From NCBI RefSeq assembly GCF_000499845.2, contig NC_023753.2:17942087-18006086 (forward strand): 64,000 nt of DNA, written 5' to 3'. A program made the translations under genes and the position numbers. The stretch's first letter is position 1. The number at the start of each line of letters is the position of its first letter. The notes beneath the pieces were generated by a model. It saw only the letters and a program-made list of their open reading frames with translations. It was not told where the DNA came from and did not search any database. Positions 23,650 through 35,009 of this stretch are shown here, one piece after another. The DNA comes from Phaseolus vulgaris. Taxonomy: Eukaryota; Streptophyta; Magnoliopsida; Fabales; Fabaceae.

Positions 23650-25242
23650 AACTCTAAATTTTTTCATGCTATGATTAGATGAAGAAGAGGGAAAAGTGGA
23701 ATTAATGGAGTGTTCTGCCAGGATAAGTGGATTGAAGAACCAAACACTGTAAAAGATGAAGTCCTAAAGTTATTCTCTAACAGGATGTTAGCTCTTGAAG
23801 ATTTTGGGGTCAGATTGATAATATCCCATTTAAGAAGGTAACAGACGATGAGAATCGTATGCTGATTGCTCCTTTTAAGGAATTATAAATCAAGGAAGTT
23901 GTATGGGAATGCAGGAGCGATAAAAGCCCAGGACCGGATGGGGTAAGTAGCTTCATCAAGAAGAATTAACAGATTATTAAAAAGGATTTCGTCGAGGAAA
24001 TATAGGGTTTCCATACCAACGGTTGTTTTCCTAAAGGTTGTAACGCTTCCTTCATCTCTCTTATTCCTAAATCTTCCAACCCTCAATCTCTGGATGAGTA
24101 TAGGCTCATCTCTTAGGTCGGAAGCATCTACAAGGCTAATTCTAAGATTCTGTCTATCAGAATAAAAAAAGTTCTTAACAATGTGATTGACTCCTCGCAA
24201 TCAGCTTTTTTTTTTATCCCAAAGAGGTTTGTTAGACAGTGTTCTAGTTGCCAACGAGTTAGTGGATGAATTGAAGAGGAAAAAGAAGAGCGGGGTGATT
24301 ATAAAAATTGATTTCGAAAAAGTTTATGACTCAGTCAGTTGGGAGTTCTTGTTTTACATGTTGGCCAGGATGGGATTTTGTGGTAAATGGGTGCATTGGA
24401 TCAAAAAGTGTCTGGAATCCTCTTCTATTTCTATATTAGTTAATGGAAGTCCATATAAGGAATTCAAACCGACTAGAGGTCTGAGGCAAGGGGACCTAAT
24501 TGCACCGTTCCTTTTTCTAATCATGGCTAAAGGCCTTTCAGGTCTGGTGAATCAAGCTGCTAGAAAGGAGTTGTTCTCTGGACTGAAAGTCGATGCAAAA
24601 AACGTGGAGGTGAAGATTCTTCAGTTCGCAGATGACACATTGATCATGTGTGAGTCAAATATCCAAAATACTCGTGTTGTTAAAGTTATGCTCAGACTTC
24701 TTGAAATTTTCTTTGGGCTTAAAATTAACTTCTTTAAGAGCAAAATTAGTGTCTTTGGAGTGGATAGAAATGTGCTAGATATGTTTTCTGAGATATTAAA
24801 TTGTAGTATTGTGAATATTCCATTTGTCTATCTTGGTTTGTCTATCAGGGGAAATTCTTCTAAAGCTTCTTTTTGGGACCCGGTGATTACAAAAGTTGTG
24901 AAAAGGCTATCAACCTAGAGAGGTAAAAATTTATCCTTTATTGGTCGTGTTTGCTTGATTCGTTATGTGTTGAATGCTATTCCTCTGTATTATCTTTCGT
25001 TCTTCAAAGTTCCATCCTTTATATGCAAAAAGATTACAAAGATTCAACGCAAGTTCTTATGGGGTTGGGATTCAGAGGGAAGGAAAATTGCTTGGATTAA
25101 ATGGGATGATATATGCAAGTTTAAAGTGGAGGGAGGGTTAGGTATCATGCAATTAGATTCTTTCAACAAAGCTATACTTGGGAAATGGAAATGGAGACTT
25201 GGGTCTTCTGAGAACGGTCTTTGGAAAGATATCCTAAATTAG
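23650..25242 (+). pseudogene. LINE reverse transcriptase, broken
   Basis: After frame-shifted pieces (KSPGPDGVS near 23920, FISLIPKSSNPQSLDEYRLIS near 24050), the main open part runs 24187-24918. It holds IIKIDFEKVYDSVSW (finger/palm), GLRQGDLIAPFLF and the catalytic box QFADDTLI (24620-24645). A stop at 24918 is followed by 24955-25242 (IRYVLNAIPLYYLSFFKVP, WIKWDDICKFKVEGGLGI). The aspartate pair is intact. The many stops rule out function. Confidence 0.9.
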
Positions 25243-25398
25243 AAATATGGCTCATGGAGGAATCTTTCTGAATCTAAAATGTTGAGGCATGCATCTAGAT
25301 GGTGGTGTGACCTAAACAAGGCGTGCGAGGCTGGGCAGGGCATCAAGTGGTTTGATTCTAATTTGGAATGGGCAGTAAGCTCAGGTTAAAAAATCAAG

Positions 25399-26250
25399 TT
25401 GTGGGAAGACGTTTGGGTGGATAATTGTAAACTGAAAGTCAGATTCCCTAGGTTGTTTAATAACTCACTCTCTCCTGACAGTCCCCTTTATTGCTTTGGT
25501 AAATGGCATAGTGACAAATGGAGTTGGGAATTCAAATGGAGAAGAGAATGGTTTGAGTGGGAGAAGCCCCAAGTAGATGAATTCATATATGTGCTGGAAG
25601 GTCAAACCTTGAAATCAGGCTGGGACGATAAATGGCTTTGGAGAGACCCGCAAAGTTGTAAGTATTCTGTCAAATCTACATATGAAATCCTCTCTAGCCT
25701 AACCTTAGGCGCTTCTAGTGATACATATACAGTCTTGTGGGGCTTGTTGATTCTACCATCAACACAATGCTTTGCTTGGAGGGCATTGCAAGACAAGATT
25801 GCTACAAAGAAAAACTTGCTTAGAAGATCGGTACATCTTGTGGATCATATGTGCGCTTTATGTTGGAGTAAGGAGGAAAAGACTTCTCATCTCTTGTTAT
25901 CTTGTCCGATTGCGAATGTTGTTTGGAATTCATGAAGTAAATGGATAAAAGTTACATATGTAAACCATTTTGCTTTGAATGAGCACTTCGAACAATTTCA
26001 TAATTTTTGGTTCAACAAATAAGGTAATAAGTTGTGGAAAGGAGTGTGGGTTTCCATCATTTGGAGCATTTGGAAACACAGGAACGAGATAGTGTTTAAC
26101 CAAGTAAAAGCGGATGCAAGCAAAATCTTCTCTCTGGCTCAAGTGCAATTGTGGGCATGGTTAAAACACAAGGTTCCAAGGGCGTCTCTCTCCTTCTCAA
26201 ATTGGGCCCAATGCCCAACTACTTGTATCAACACGGTAGTAAATCATTGA
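25399..26250 (+). pseudogene. LINE C-terminal zinc-knuckle (zf-RVT) region
   Basis: A frame from 25399 contains WKWSVKS-like tracts, CFAWRALQDKIATKKNLLRR and CALCWSKEEKTSHLLLSCPIANVVW (25850-25930), the zf-RVT signature. A stop separates it from 26032-26250 (GVWVSIIWSIWKHRNEIVF, QVQLWAWLKHKV). The same tail segments occur in the truncated copies at 20037 and 21585, so all three belong to related families. Confidence 0.82.
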
Positions 26251-26750
26251 TTTTTTTGTATGGTTTGAGAGGTCGGGCATCTCTCCTAAATGATTGTCTA
26301 GGCAAGGGGGACAGTCGGTCTAGGATTCTTAATAAAGTTCTTTGGTATTTTTTTCTTTTTTGTAAAAGGGTTGGAACACCCCTTTGTGTTCCCTTTTTTA
26401 TTCAATTTATTGATTGCCGATTAAAATCTGTTAGATTTTGTCAAGATAAGTGACTTATTAGACAATTTTTAATTCATTAAAAAAAATTGTGTTAATTGGA
26501 TCTCCATAATTGGTACGTGTGAAGATATTTACAAATAATCTTCAACATTCGAATTAAGTGATTAAAAATAATAAATACTATTATTAACATAAATATCATT
26601 ATTAACTTGTTGTATTAGTCTACATTAATTAATTAAGTACATTAAACTTGAGAATTAGATATATGTTTTCCAGTGAACCCACCGACCATGTAATGAAAAT
26701 ATCCTAAATCTAGGTGTTGCCAAATACATCTTGACTCATAGGGTACCTTT

Positions 26751-26790
<40 letters not shown>

Positions 26791-26814
26791 TAATATAAAT
26801 ACAATATTTAAAAA

Positions 26815-27020
26815 AACATCATATTTAAAAATATCTAAGAGTTACAGACTTCACTTTTAAATAAATCTTCATCTATTTATAACAATTTAATGAGTTTTTA
26901 CATAAATAAATTTAGATTAACTATCCAATTTGTCTTAATATCTTATTAGTGTCTAGTTCAATGATTAAATACATAATATTGAGTATATAACTAATAAATG
27001 TGATATTATTCTTCATGACC
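26815..27020 (-). repeat. LTR remnant, inverted partner of 19115-19460
   Basis: The sequence runs atcttcatctatttataacaatttaatgag...ccaatttgtcttaatatcttattagtgtctagttcaatga...ttcttcatgacctacatcaatt. It is the reverse complement, with scattered changes, of the middle of the 19115 repeat. An AT run at 26757-26783 marks its left side. Confidence 0.65.
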
Positions 27021-27340
27021 TACATCAATTAAGATTTTGGTGTGATAAGAGTCTTTCAAAGAAAATTTTCATATTTTTTATCAAGACTACTTCGCATCGT
27101 TGGCATGTTAACCTTTTATCAAGAAATACGTGAAATAATAAAGGATCAGAATCTATTGAAAGAAATTTTTTATATATATGCCCTATACTTAAGGAATAAA
27201 TAAAGTAATAAAAAGTCGTAATATACTTAAAAAATTATAAATAATCAAATTTAACTATTTTTTTAGATTTAACATATTAATTATTTACCTAATCTACTTT
27301 TTATGAGTAAGAAAAATATGTAAATAATGATATAGGGAAG
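27021..27340. other. AT-rich spacer, nothing recognised
   Basis: No gene or repeat identified. Confidence 0.5.
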
Positions 27341-28718
27341 TGTAACAACGTGTTTTTTTAAAAAAAAAACAATAGAACCCCAGCACACCTTTTTCTTCCT
27401 TATCTCCATTTCTCTCTCTCTCCATATTCTCTTCTCTCCCTCTCTCTTAATTTTCTCTCCCAATCTTCATCTATTTTAGAATCTGGCAAGTTAAGGAACA
27501 TTTCTACCCGATCAGATTTTCAAACAGAGTAAGTTCATTTTTACTCTAAATATCCTTTGTTCTCTGTTTTTCCTTAGGATTTAGTCATCAATATTGGTGG
27601 GGTCAGTTGAGAAGTTTAATCCTTTTAACTTATTCTATTATATACTGAATTTTTGTTCTGTTTGGATAACTTGCAATAGGCCCGTAAATCTTGAAGCTTA
27701 TCTAGACTGTGGGGAATAAAATTCTAAAAATTGCTTGGAAAGCAAGCAATTGAGGTAAGGGAAGCTAAATTTAATTTTTAATAGAACCCTAGGCTATAAG
27801 ATCTGGATGTGGAAGGGACGTGGTCCCAATATTCAATTTCTCTTGCAGGGATGTTGTGTGTTTATATATATTGGATTGTTTGTTTATATATTATTTAAAT
27901 TTGTGGAAATATTCGGTTTTGATGATTTAGTATTAAAGTGTTATTTTTTTATGTCAAATAAAATTTTGAATGTTGTGGATCGTATTTGGAATGATATTAT
28001 ATGACGAAATGGTGTAGAATTGAATTCATACATTTGGGATAATGTATGGACTGATGTTTGATGTGTATTAAGTATTGATGCCTATGTGGTAATAGAGATC
28101 TCCGAGCTTCACTGATGATCTAAGTCACATAGACTAAGATATCAGGTGGTGAGAAGCTGATGGGGGAGTTCATGCACACCATGACATATGAGATGCACGG
28201 CTTGGGTTGTCTTGAACTTACCCTGATCCTTTCTGTTGGATTCGCTGGTAATCTTTGGATCAGGTGTTAGTCTCTGGTAGGACTTACTTAATACGGGTCT
28301 TCCGGAAGACGTTGTTTGTTGAATATCTTGGATGTGTAGATCCATGTGAGATCTATGTGATTGTTTTAATGTTGGGATTTGAAGAAGATTGTATAATTTG
28401 AGAAATTGATCATGTAACTTGGTTTTCTCTTTTGATTTAATTGCGTATATTATAAAATTCTATTTTCACTAGCTTACCCTTGCTTTTCTTGTTGTGTTTG
28501 AACTGCGATGACTGTACTACGTACACGAGCAAATGATCTTACAGGTGTCTGAGGATCAGAAGAGTTTTAAGGCGTTGATTTTGAAACTTATATTGTAAAT
28601 ATTTGTATTTCTATATGTCCTAATCTTGTATTAGGAATGTTTTGAAAAACCGTAAACTTGTATAGAAATATGTAGAACCGGTATTGTAATAATTATATGT
28701 AAATTATGACGTGTTTCA
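27341..28718 (+). repeat. Probable solo LTR (about 1.38 kb)
   Basis: Begins TGTAACAACG and ends near TGTTTCA, roughly the TGTAACA...TGTTACA pattern of many plant gypsy LTRs. A long pyrimidine-rich tract (27388-27460) lies near the left end. The last ~300 bp (from 28425) are repeated at 44615-44909, so this is a dispersed family. No coding part is attached. The 5-bp flanks (ggaag, actcc) do not match, so the ends are approximate. Confidence 0.55.
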
Positions 28719-29716
28719 ACTCCTATAGTATAATGAACATGAAACAAAGATGAGAAGCAAAAGTTATAAAAGAAAATATATTGATGTGCTTTTAAGTATG
28801 GTACATACTAAATTAGGTGTCCCATCATTTTTGCAGGGCACACATTTAAGGATCCATTTCTATAAAGCTTTATTCCAAGATATCTCATGCAAATCTTTGT
28901 CCTCTCAGTTTCTGTATATATACTGTGTTGTCCTCAATTATTGGTCATTTGGGAAAGAAAGAAAATATATATATATATAAAAAAACACTGTTTAGCTTCC
29001 ATTATTGGTTCTATATCATTCATCTGTCACCAAAAATAGATTCCTCAAAGTTGTGAGAGACAAAAATAATGCTAATATACTTTATTATCTTTTCATTTTT
29101 TCATCTTCACCGACAATACGTATTATGAAAACAAAATATTTGAAATTTTACATTTCAAAATGTAAGCAAAATCATTCCTCACAATGTATTATTAGAAAAA
29201 ATTCTATTAATAAATGGTTAAACTATACTATTATCATTGATTCGATTTTAAGTATTGAAATTAGTATCACTAGATCAATCATTCTCAACTTCATTGAAAT
29301 TATACTACTAAAATCAATCATTGTATTCTCTATTTTAAAACTCGAAATTCTATTACAATTTTATCATAAAAAAAGTTTGGAAAAACTATAGTTGAATTAG
29401 AAGATATAACTAAATTAACCATGATCTGAATTCTTAAGCGACAATTAACTATTAAACATAACGTAACAATTATTATTTTGACTTCAATTTATTTCTATAT
29501 GACGAAAAAAGAAATTACATCTTTTACTGTAAGATATTAAATCTACATGACAAATTTAGAGACTCCACAAAGGTGCTTAACATACATGTGATAAATGTTT
29601 ATTTGCAAAAAAAATGCATTATATAAAAATATACTTGTTAAATACTAATTATTTTAATATTTGCTTGTAACTATATGTTAAAGAAAAATATGGGATTTCG
29701 ATATACATATTTTATT

Positions 29717-29765
<49 letters not shown>

Positions 29766-31311
29766 TACGTTATTCTTTCTTTTTTTTTTCATTCATATAA
29801 CTATATTGGCAAAATAATTCAATATTATTTTTTATTTCTCTTTTATTTTATTTTATTTTATTATTTTTCAATTATAAAGAGATACTTGTTTTCCTCCTAG
29901 TATTAAGATTAATTAGAATCCATTAGATACCGAAACAAATCATAATTGAAAATTTCATTACATTGTAATACTTAATTTCCTTTTTTCTAAGATAAATTTC
30001 AATATTTAAATATAGTAATAATTAAAAATAGCTTTATAGTACAATATAAATACTTTTTTCATAAATTTAAAATAAGTTTTTTATATTTATGCATTTTTTA
30101 AATATATTATTTCAATTTTAACTTCCATATAAGTTTATTTCTAACCTAGGAGTTGAGTTATTATTTCTAATACAAAAATACCCATAATTTTCTTTTCCAC
30201 CTTTGTGATTCTTTTTTCTTTGGGGTATTTGAAAATAACCGTTTTCAATAACATGGCCAAAAGGATCAAAAGATACAAATATTATTCTACATTGAGATTG
30301 TTTTTTATTTCTCCACTTAATTTTTGTGTGGCCCCTTATAAATTTTAGAAAATTTGACTTGAAAGTTTTTTTAAGATTAATTATATATATATATATATAT
30401 ATATTTTAAATTAAATAAGAAGGAATAAATTATGGAAGTGTGATGAAAATATTATGGAAATATCATGAAAAAAAATGGTTCTAGAATATAAGTATGATGG
30501 ATTTGTGAGGTGACCCACTTCACCATACTCCAATAACAGTCATTGTTTATTTTTTTTGTGATTATTAAATTAGAACCCATGTTGTGATTAATTAAGGTCT
30601 CAACAAGTGTATGGTGCATTTAGATTATTAAATAATTAATTGTTAATATTGTTATAGTTAGTTAAAGTGTGTCGGTATACAAATCATTGCGGAATTAAAG
30701 CTTAGATTATTTATGTCGTTATCACCTTCTTTAGAAAAAAGTAAGATACATTATTCTATTTTTTGGAATCTATCATGTATACTCCATCTCTGCTTTGTCT
30801 AATTAAAATTGTTTTAGTACGTTTAATAAGCTCCTATTATTTATGAGTCCTAGTTAAAGATAATTTTTAAGTTAATTATTTTATCATGAGAAATATTGAT
30901 GTTGTTGGTAAAGAAGAGTAGTAGGATTTCCATAATATCTTACAAATTTATGTATATATTTAATGTATGTTTGTAATGAGAAATAATAAAAATTATTTTA
31001 TTTTTATTTTTGATAAATCTCTATACATTTTGAGAAAAGATGAAAAGGTTATACAGATAAAGTGTTATTATTTTTTTTGCACGAACAATCTTCTTCATGC
31101 AGCAAGTGAATTTCATTCAAAGTACTCTCAAAATCCCAAACTAGTCTTACTTAATCTACTTGCAACTATGTCCCAAAAATACATATAATGTTAAAGAGTG
31201 GTAAAATTTTATAATTATCTTGCTCATTTATGTATACATAATAATAATTATTATTTTTATTCTCTTTTATTACTGAGAAATCTCCATAAATTTTGAGGAG
31301 AGATGAAAATG
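28719..31311. other. AT-rich intergenic DNA, no gene seen
   Basis: Includes a ~45-bp AT run at 29719-29763. The open frame at 29005-29391 is low-complexity and matches nothing I know. A second stretch, ~31015-31190, resembles the 3' flank of the S-protein gene (tgaaaaggttatacagataaagtgttattatttt versus 31303-31335). It continues into a decayed likeness of the gene's 3' end (tgcagcaagtgaatttcattcaaagtactctcaaaatcc versus tgcaggtggattccagttgtagcactctcgatgtcc). It may be a broken duplicate of the gene's end. Confidence 0.5.
31005..31190 (-). pseudogene. Possible decayed duplicate of the S-protein gene 3' end
   Basis: The stretch from 31005 tracks the 3' UTR and last codons of the gene at 31312. 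Shared words are gagaa-agatgaaaa-gttata, taaagtgttatta, gca-aa-caatctt and gcactctc/gtactctc, followed by caactatgtcccaa-aa versus caattatgtcccaagaa (31428-31445). Substitutions and missing pieces exclude function. The similarity was judged by eye. Confidence 0.5.
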
Positions 31312-31788
31312 TTATACATGTAAAGTGTTATTACTTTGTTGCATAAACAATCTTTTTCCTTCTGCAGGTGGATTCCAGTTGTAGCACTCTCGATGTCCCG
31401 ATATCGTTCTACATGGTCCATTTGCAATTATGTCCCAAGAACATGAATTTTTTTGACAGTATCCATCTCGATCTTGGACATATATGTCAAAATAATGATC
31501 TCCTTCCAACCATACAAAATGACAAAAGTACAAGGTTGAAGGGAAAAAAACCTTCGGAAAGAACGTAAAACTAAATGTTTGGCCAACATTCAGTTGGTGC
31601 ACCCCAAGATCATTGTTTTTGTCTTTACACTGAACAGCCAAATATCTCATGTCTAAATGATTGGTTATATCAACTGTTTCTTTGGTGGGAAAAAAAGGAA
31701 CACTACTCTCTGCACACTTCAATTGCACACCAAAAAATATTGTTAACAAACAAAATACTAGTATAATTTTGAACTTTACCTTCATCAT
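31312..31788 (-). CDS. S-protein homologue (plant self-incompatibility S1 family), secreted
   Basis: A 158-residue small secreted protein. Residues 1-26 form a signal peptide (hydrophobic KIILVFCLLTIFFG). The mature part has the S1-family pattern: VDITNHL, LAVQCKDKNNDLG (Cys54), LNVGQTFSFTF, a second block TLYFCHFVWLEG (Cys89), FDIYVQDRDGYC (Cys111), and CSWDI...GPC...CYNW (Cys116, 126, 135). Poppy S-locus proteins of this family act as pistil ligands. Most plant homologues, including legume ones, have no known role and are thought to be secreted signals. Length and cysteine pattern are normal. The ATG ATG start at 31788 is chosen because it opens directly into the signal peptide. An 83-bp duplication copies this start upstream. 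It may be silent or tissue-specific, which the sequence cannot show. Confidence 0.9.
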   Translation of the reverse strand: MMKVKFKIILVFCLLTIFFGVQLKCAESSVPFFPTKETVDITNHLDMRYLAVQCKDKNNDLGVHQLNVGQTFSFTFFPKVFFPSTLYFCHFVWLEGDHYFDIYVQDRDGYCQKNSCSWDIIANGPCRTISGHRECYNWNPPAEGKRLFMQQSNNTLHV

Positions 31789-31927
31789 TATTATTATAAT
31801 TTGGTTGAGTTTCTTCTATTCAACATCAGATTATATACATATTTTATAATTTTGAACTTTACCTTCATCATTATTATTATAATTTGGTTGAGTTTCTTCT
31901 ATTCAACATCAGATTATATACATATTT
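31762..31927. repeat. 83-bp tandem duplication over the S-protein start codon
   Basis: The stretch taattttgaactttaccttcatcattattattataatttggttgagtttc...atatacatattt occurs twice, offset by 83 bp (31771 and 31854). The right copy repeats the first nine codons and the leader of the gene. On the minus strand it creates an upstream ATG at 31871. Confidence 0.9.
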
Positions 31928-32056
31928 TAACAATGACATTTTTAATATCATTAATAATATTAATACCAAAAATTTAATAATATTAATAACATTAATAATA
32001 TTACCAATATTAATAGCAACATTAATAATCATAATAATAAATACAATAATAATATT

Positions 32057-32854
32057 ATTAAATTCATATTAATGATAATAATATTACTACTAATATTATA
32101 TTAATATAGAATTTATCAATAATATTAATTATAATAATTATTATTATTTAAAGATGTTAATAATATTAATAATAATATTTTTAGTAATATTAATAAAGAT
32201 AATAACAGCTACATATTTTAATAGAAATAATTTAATAACATTTAAAATATCAACAATAACAATATTAAGAGTAGTACCAATAATTTTAATAATATTTTAT
32301 AATATTAATAAATTATTAATAATGTTTATAATATTATTAATAATATTAATAATGATAATAATATTAATAATAGTATAAAGAAGAATAATCATATTTTCAT
32401 TAATATTATTATTATAATTATTATTAATATTGATACTATTGAAATATTACTTTTATTATTATTAAATTCATATTAATGATAATAATATTACTACTAATAT
32501 TATATTAATATAGAATTTATCAATAATATTAATTATAATAATTATTATTATTTAAAGATGTTAATAATATTAATAATAATATTTTTAGTAATATTAATAA
32601 AGATAATAACAGCTACATATTTTAATAGAAATAATTTAATAACATTTAAAATATCAACAATAACAATATTAAGAGTAGTACCAATAATTTTAATAATATT
32701 TTATAATATTAATAAATTATTAATAATGTTTATAATATTATTAATAATATTAATAATGATAATAATATTAATAATAGTATAAAGAAGAATAATCATATTT
32801 TCATTAATATTATTATTATAATTATTATTAATATTGATACTATTGAAATATTAC

Positions 32855-32860
<6 letters not shown>
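32057..32860. repeat. 404-bp tandem duplication, near-identical
   Basis: Two copies of a very AT-rich segment follow each other with a period of 404 bp. Both begin aaattcatattaatgataataat (32057 and 32461) and both contain aagatgttaataatattaat (32149 and 32553). The 74-codon frame at 32154-32378 gives exactly the same residues as that at 32558-32782, so the copies are almost unchanged. The right copy runs into a TTA repeat. Confidence 0.92.

Positions 32861-32895
<35 letters not shown>
32855..32895. repeat. (TTA)n microsatellite
   Basis: About thirteen TTA/ATT units follow the second 404-bp copy. The whole stretch 31930-32960 is built from TAA/TTA words. Confidence 0.85.
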
Positions 32896-32904
<9 letters not shown>

Positions 32905-33099
32905 ATATTAATATTAATCCTATTATTATTAACAATGTTATTTTAATATTCTTATTATTATTATTAGTATTGTTGGAAAGACAAGCGCCATTACATGTCT
33001 TTTCATAATTTAAATATCTTTGAAATTTTGATTTATTTTCTTTATCCTAGACTAGCAGGAACACAGTCACTCACGTGCTTGTGTATCCGTATTTTTTAT

Positions 33100-33770
33100 T
33101 TTTACTATTTATATATTCATATAATTTTAATAAATATTATATATTCATATAATTTTAATAAATATTAAATTATATGAGAAGATATGTAAATTATCTAAAT
33201 GCACCATTTATTAAGATTTTGTGTTAATTTTTTTATATTTTTATTTTATGTTCATTTTATTTATCTCTCATAAAAGAGACACTCCCTCTCATTATGCAAT
33301 TAATTTTCAAAATAAATTATCTCTTTCAATTCAAACGGTTGCTCCATTTATTTCAAATATTTTATTAAATTTATTTCTCTCTCATACGACAGACACTCTC
33401 TCATTATGCAATTAATTTTCAAAATAAATTATCTCTTTCAATTCATAACCACTTCTCCACCTCTCTTTCAATTCATAATCGTTCCTCAACCTCTCTTCCA
33501 ATTCAAAACCGTTTTTTCATCTCTCTTTCAATTCAAAACTGCCCCGCATACCAAATATTGTAGAAAAAATAAGAAATGACACAATGACCATAATACAATA
33601 AAAAAATTAAATATTAATATAAGGATAAAATTGGAAAAAATTAAGAGCAGTTAAGAGGGGAATAAGAAATGACACAATGACCATAATACAATAATAAAAT
33701 TAAATATTAATATAAGGATAAAATAGGAAAAAAAAATTAAGAGCAGTTAAGAGGGGAATCTCCTTTATAT
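33100..33770. repeat. Cluster of short direct repeats
   Basis: Three nested sets are present. A 29-bp unit (tatattcatataattttaataaatatta) occurs twice at ~33110-33168. A ~55-bp word (ctctcattatgcaattaattttcaaaataaattatctctttcaattca) occurs twice 112 bp apart (33291 and 33403), followed by several ctctctttcaattca copies. A 93-bp unit (aagaaatgacacaatgaccataatacaataa...agcagttaagagggg) occurs twice (33571 and 33664). No coding content. Confidence 0.8.
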
Positions 33771-35004
33771 ATAGGTATAGATATTATATTATAAATTCAT
33801 AATAATTATATTTTTTTGGAATTAATATGCCTAAATTTATAAATATTATTTAAAAATTTACTTTATATATAAAAATGAAAATACTAGTTTAGAATGTGAT
33901 AATGAATTACATAATAATAAATTATTTTTAAATAGGAGAAAAAAATTTAATTTTCATATTTTTATTTAATCTCATCTACAATTTATAAGAAGTAATATTT
34001 TTGTTAATAATTTTATTTATTAAATTATAACAATAATTGAACATATTTAACATAATTTATATAAAAGTAAACTATTATTATTATATATAACGTTATTTCT
34101 AAAAAAAAATATTATTTAATCATTCTGAAATAACAATAAATTATTATTTTATTTAAAGATGAATAATTTAAATATTGTACACTTTTTATTTTGACAAAAA
34201 TTACTATTCTTATAACAACTATTAAAATAAAAATATATTATTAAATTATACTTTTTTTTATTAAAAGTAGTTATAAAATATTTTTTTTAATTGTATGTAA
34301 TTTCTTTTATTGTGTAGGTGGTTTTTTTTATTAGGAATAATTATTTGAATTTTAAAAATAGTTATCTAAATGGTAGAATTGTAAGAAATTGGGTTTTTTA
34401 ATTATTTTTTTTTCAAATTCAAATTTCTCTAAATTTTTTAAAATTCAAATTTTTAATTTAAAATAAATAACTGTTAAATTTATTGTATTTGAATATTATA
34501 AAGAATAAAATTGAAAAAGAAAATGACTACAGCAAAAAAAACCTTGTATATATTGTTATTGATTTTTAATAAGAATACTAACAATAATAATAATATTAAC
34601 AATGTTATTATTATGTTTAATTACTCTTTTAGTTTTTATACTAACATAAAAAAATCAATTTTACCCCACTTTTAAATTGTCGTAATTAAAATAGATTCAC
34701 CTACCACTAAACATTGAATTATAGGTGTCGTTTAAACAAATGTTGAAGTCATCAAATGGATTTGTGTTCAAAAGTTTAGACCAAATTTAACTTTGAACTT
34801 TTCAAAACAAGATGGAGTGACATAACTTTTTTTAAACTTAATCCTTAATATATGGACTAAAAGGATAATTAAGTCTTCTTGTTATTATTATAGGTTTTGA
34901 TTCGTAGGTAATATTAATTTGTGGGTAATGTTGAATTTATTTATGAATCTGGATTCATATCCGTGGATAATGATTTGTATGTAATGCATAATTTATCTAT
35001 GGAT
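33771..35004. other. AT-rich intergenic DNA, no gene seen
   Basis: No coding region. Words such as attcgtaggtaata and ttgaa-ttat-tatgaat recur on both sides of the copia element (34900-35000 and 38540-38600), as if it had entered a short tandem array. Confidence 0.5.
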
Positions 35005-35009
35005 ACATA

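Larger units (their letters stand above)
22740..26460 (+). mobile_element. LINE (L1-type) non-LTR retrotransposon, 5'-truncated and decayed
   Basis: The remains of a single ORF2 follow the plant L1 order: endonuclease, reverse transcriptase, zinc-knuckle region and C-terminal tail. ORF1 and the first part of the endonuclease are missing. At least eight stops or frame changes separate the pieces. The 3' part contains CCCCTTTGTGTTCCC and an A/T-rich end near 26460. No convincing target-site duplication was found. Confidence 0.88.

Noticed and set aside
29005..29391. 128-codon plus-strand frame
   Set aside because: Low-complexity, AT-driven composition (Ile/Lys/Ser-rich), no domain and no introns or neighbours. 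Frames of this size are expected by chance in such DNA.
32154..32782. Two identical 74-codon frames rich in Ile and Leu, which look like small membrane proteins
   Set aside because: The residues come from TAA/ATT repeats inside a 404-bp DNA duplication. There is no promoter or codon signal.
33740..33790. Possible Helitron-type end (aatctcctttatatataggtatagata)
   Set aside because: No clear CTRR end with hairpin and no TC start could be placed.
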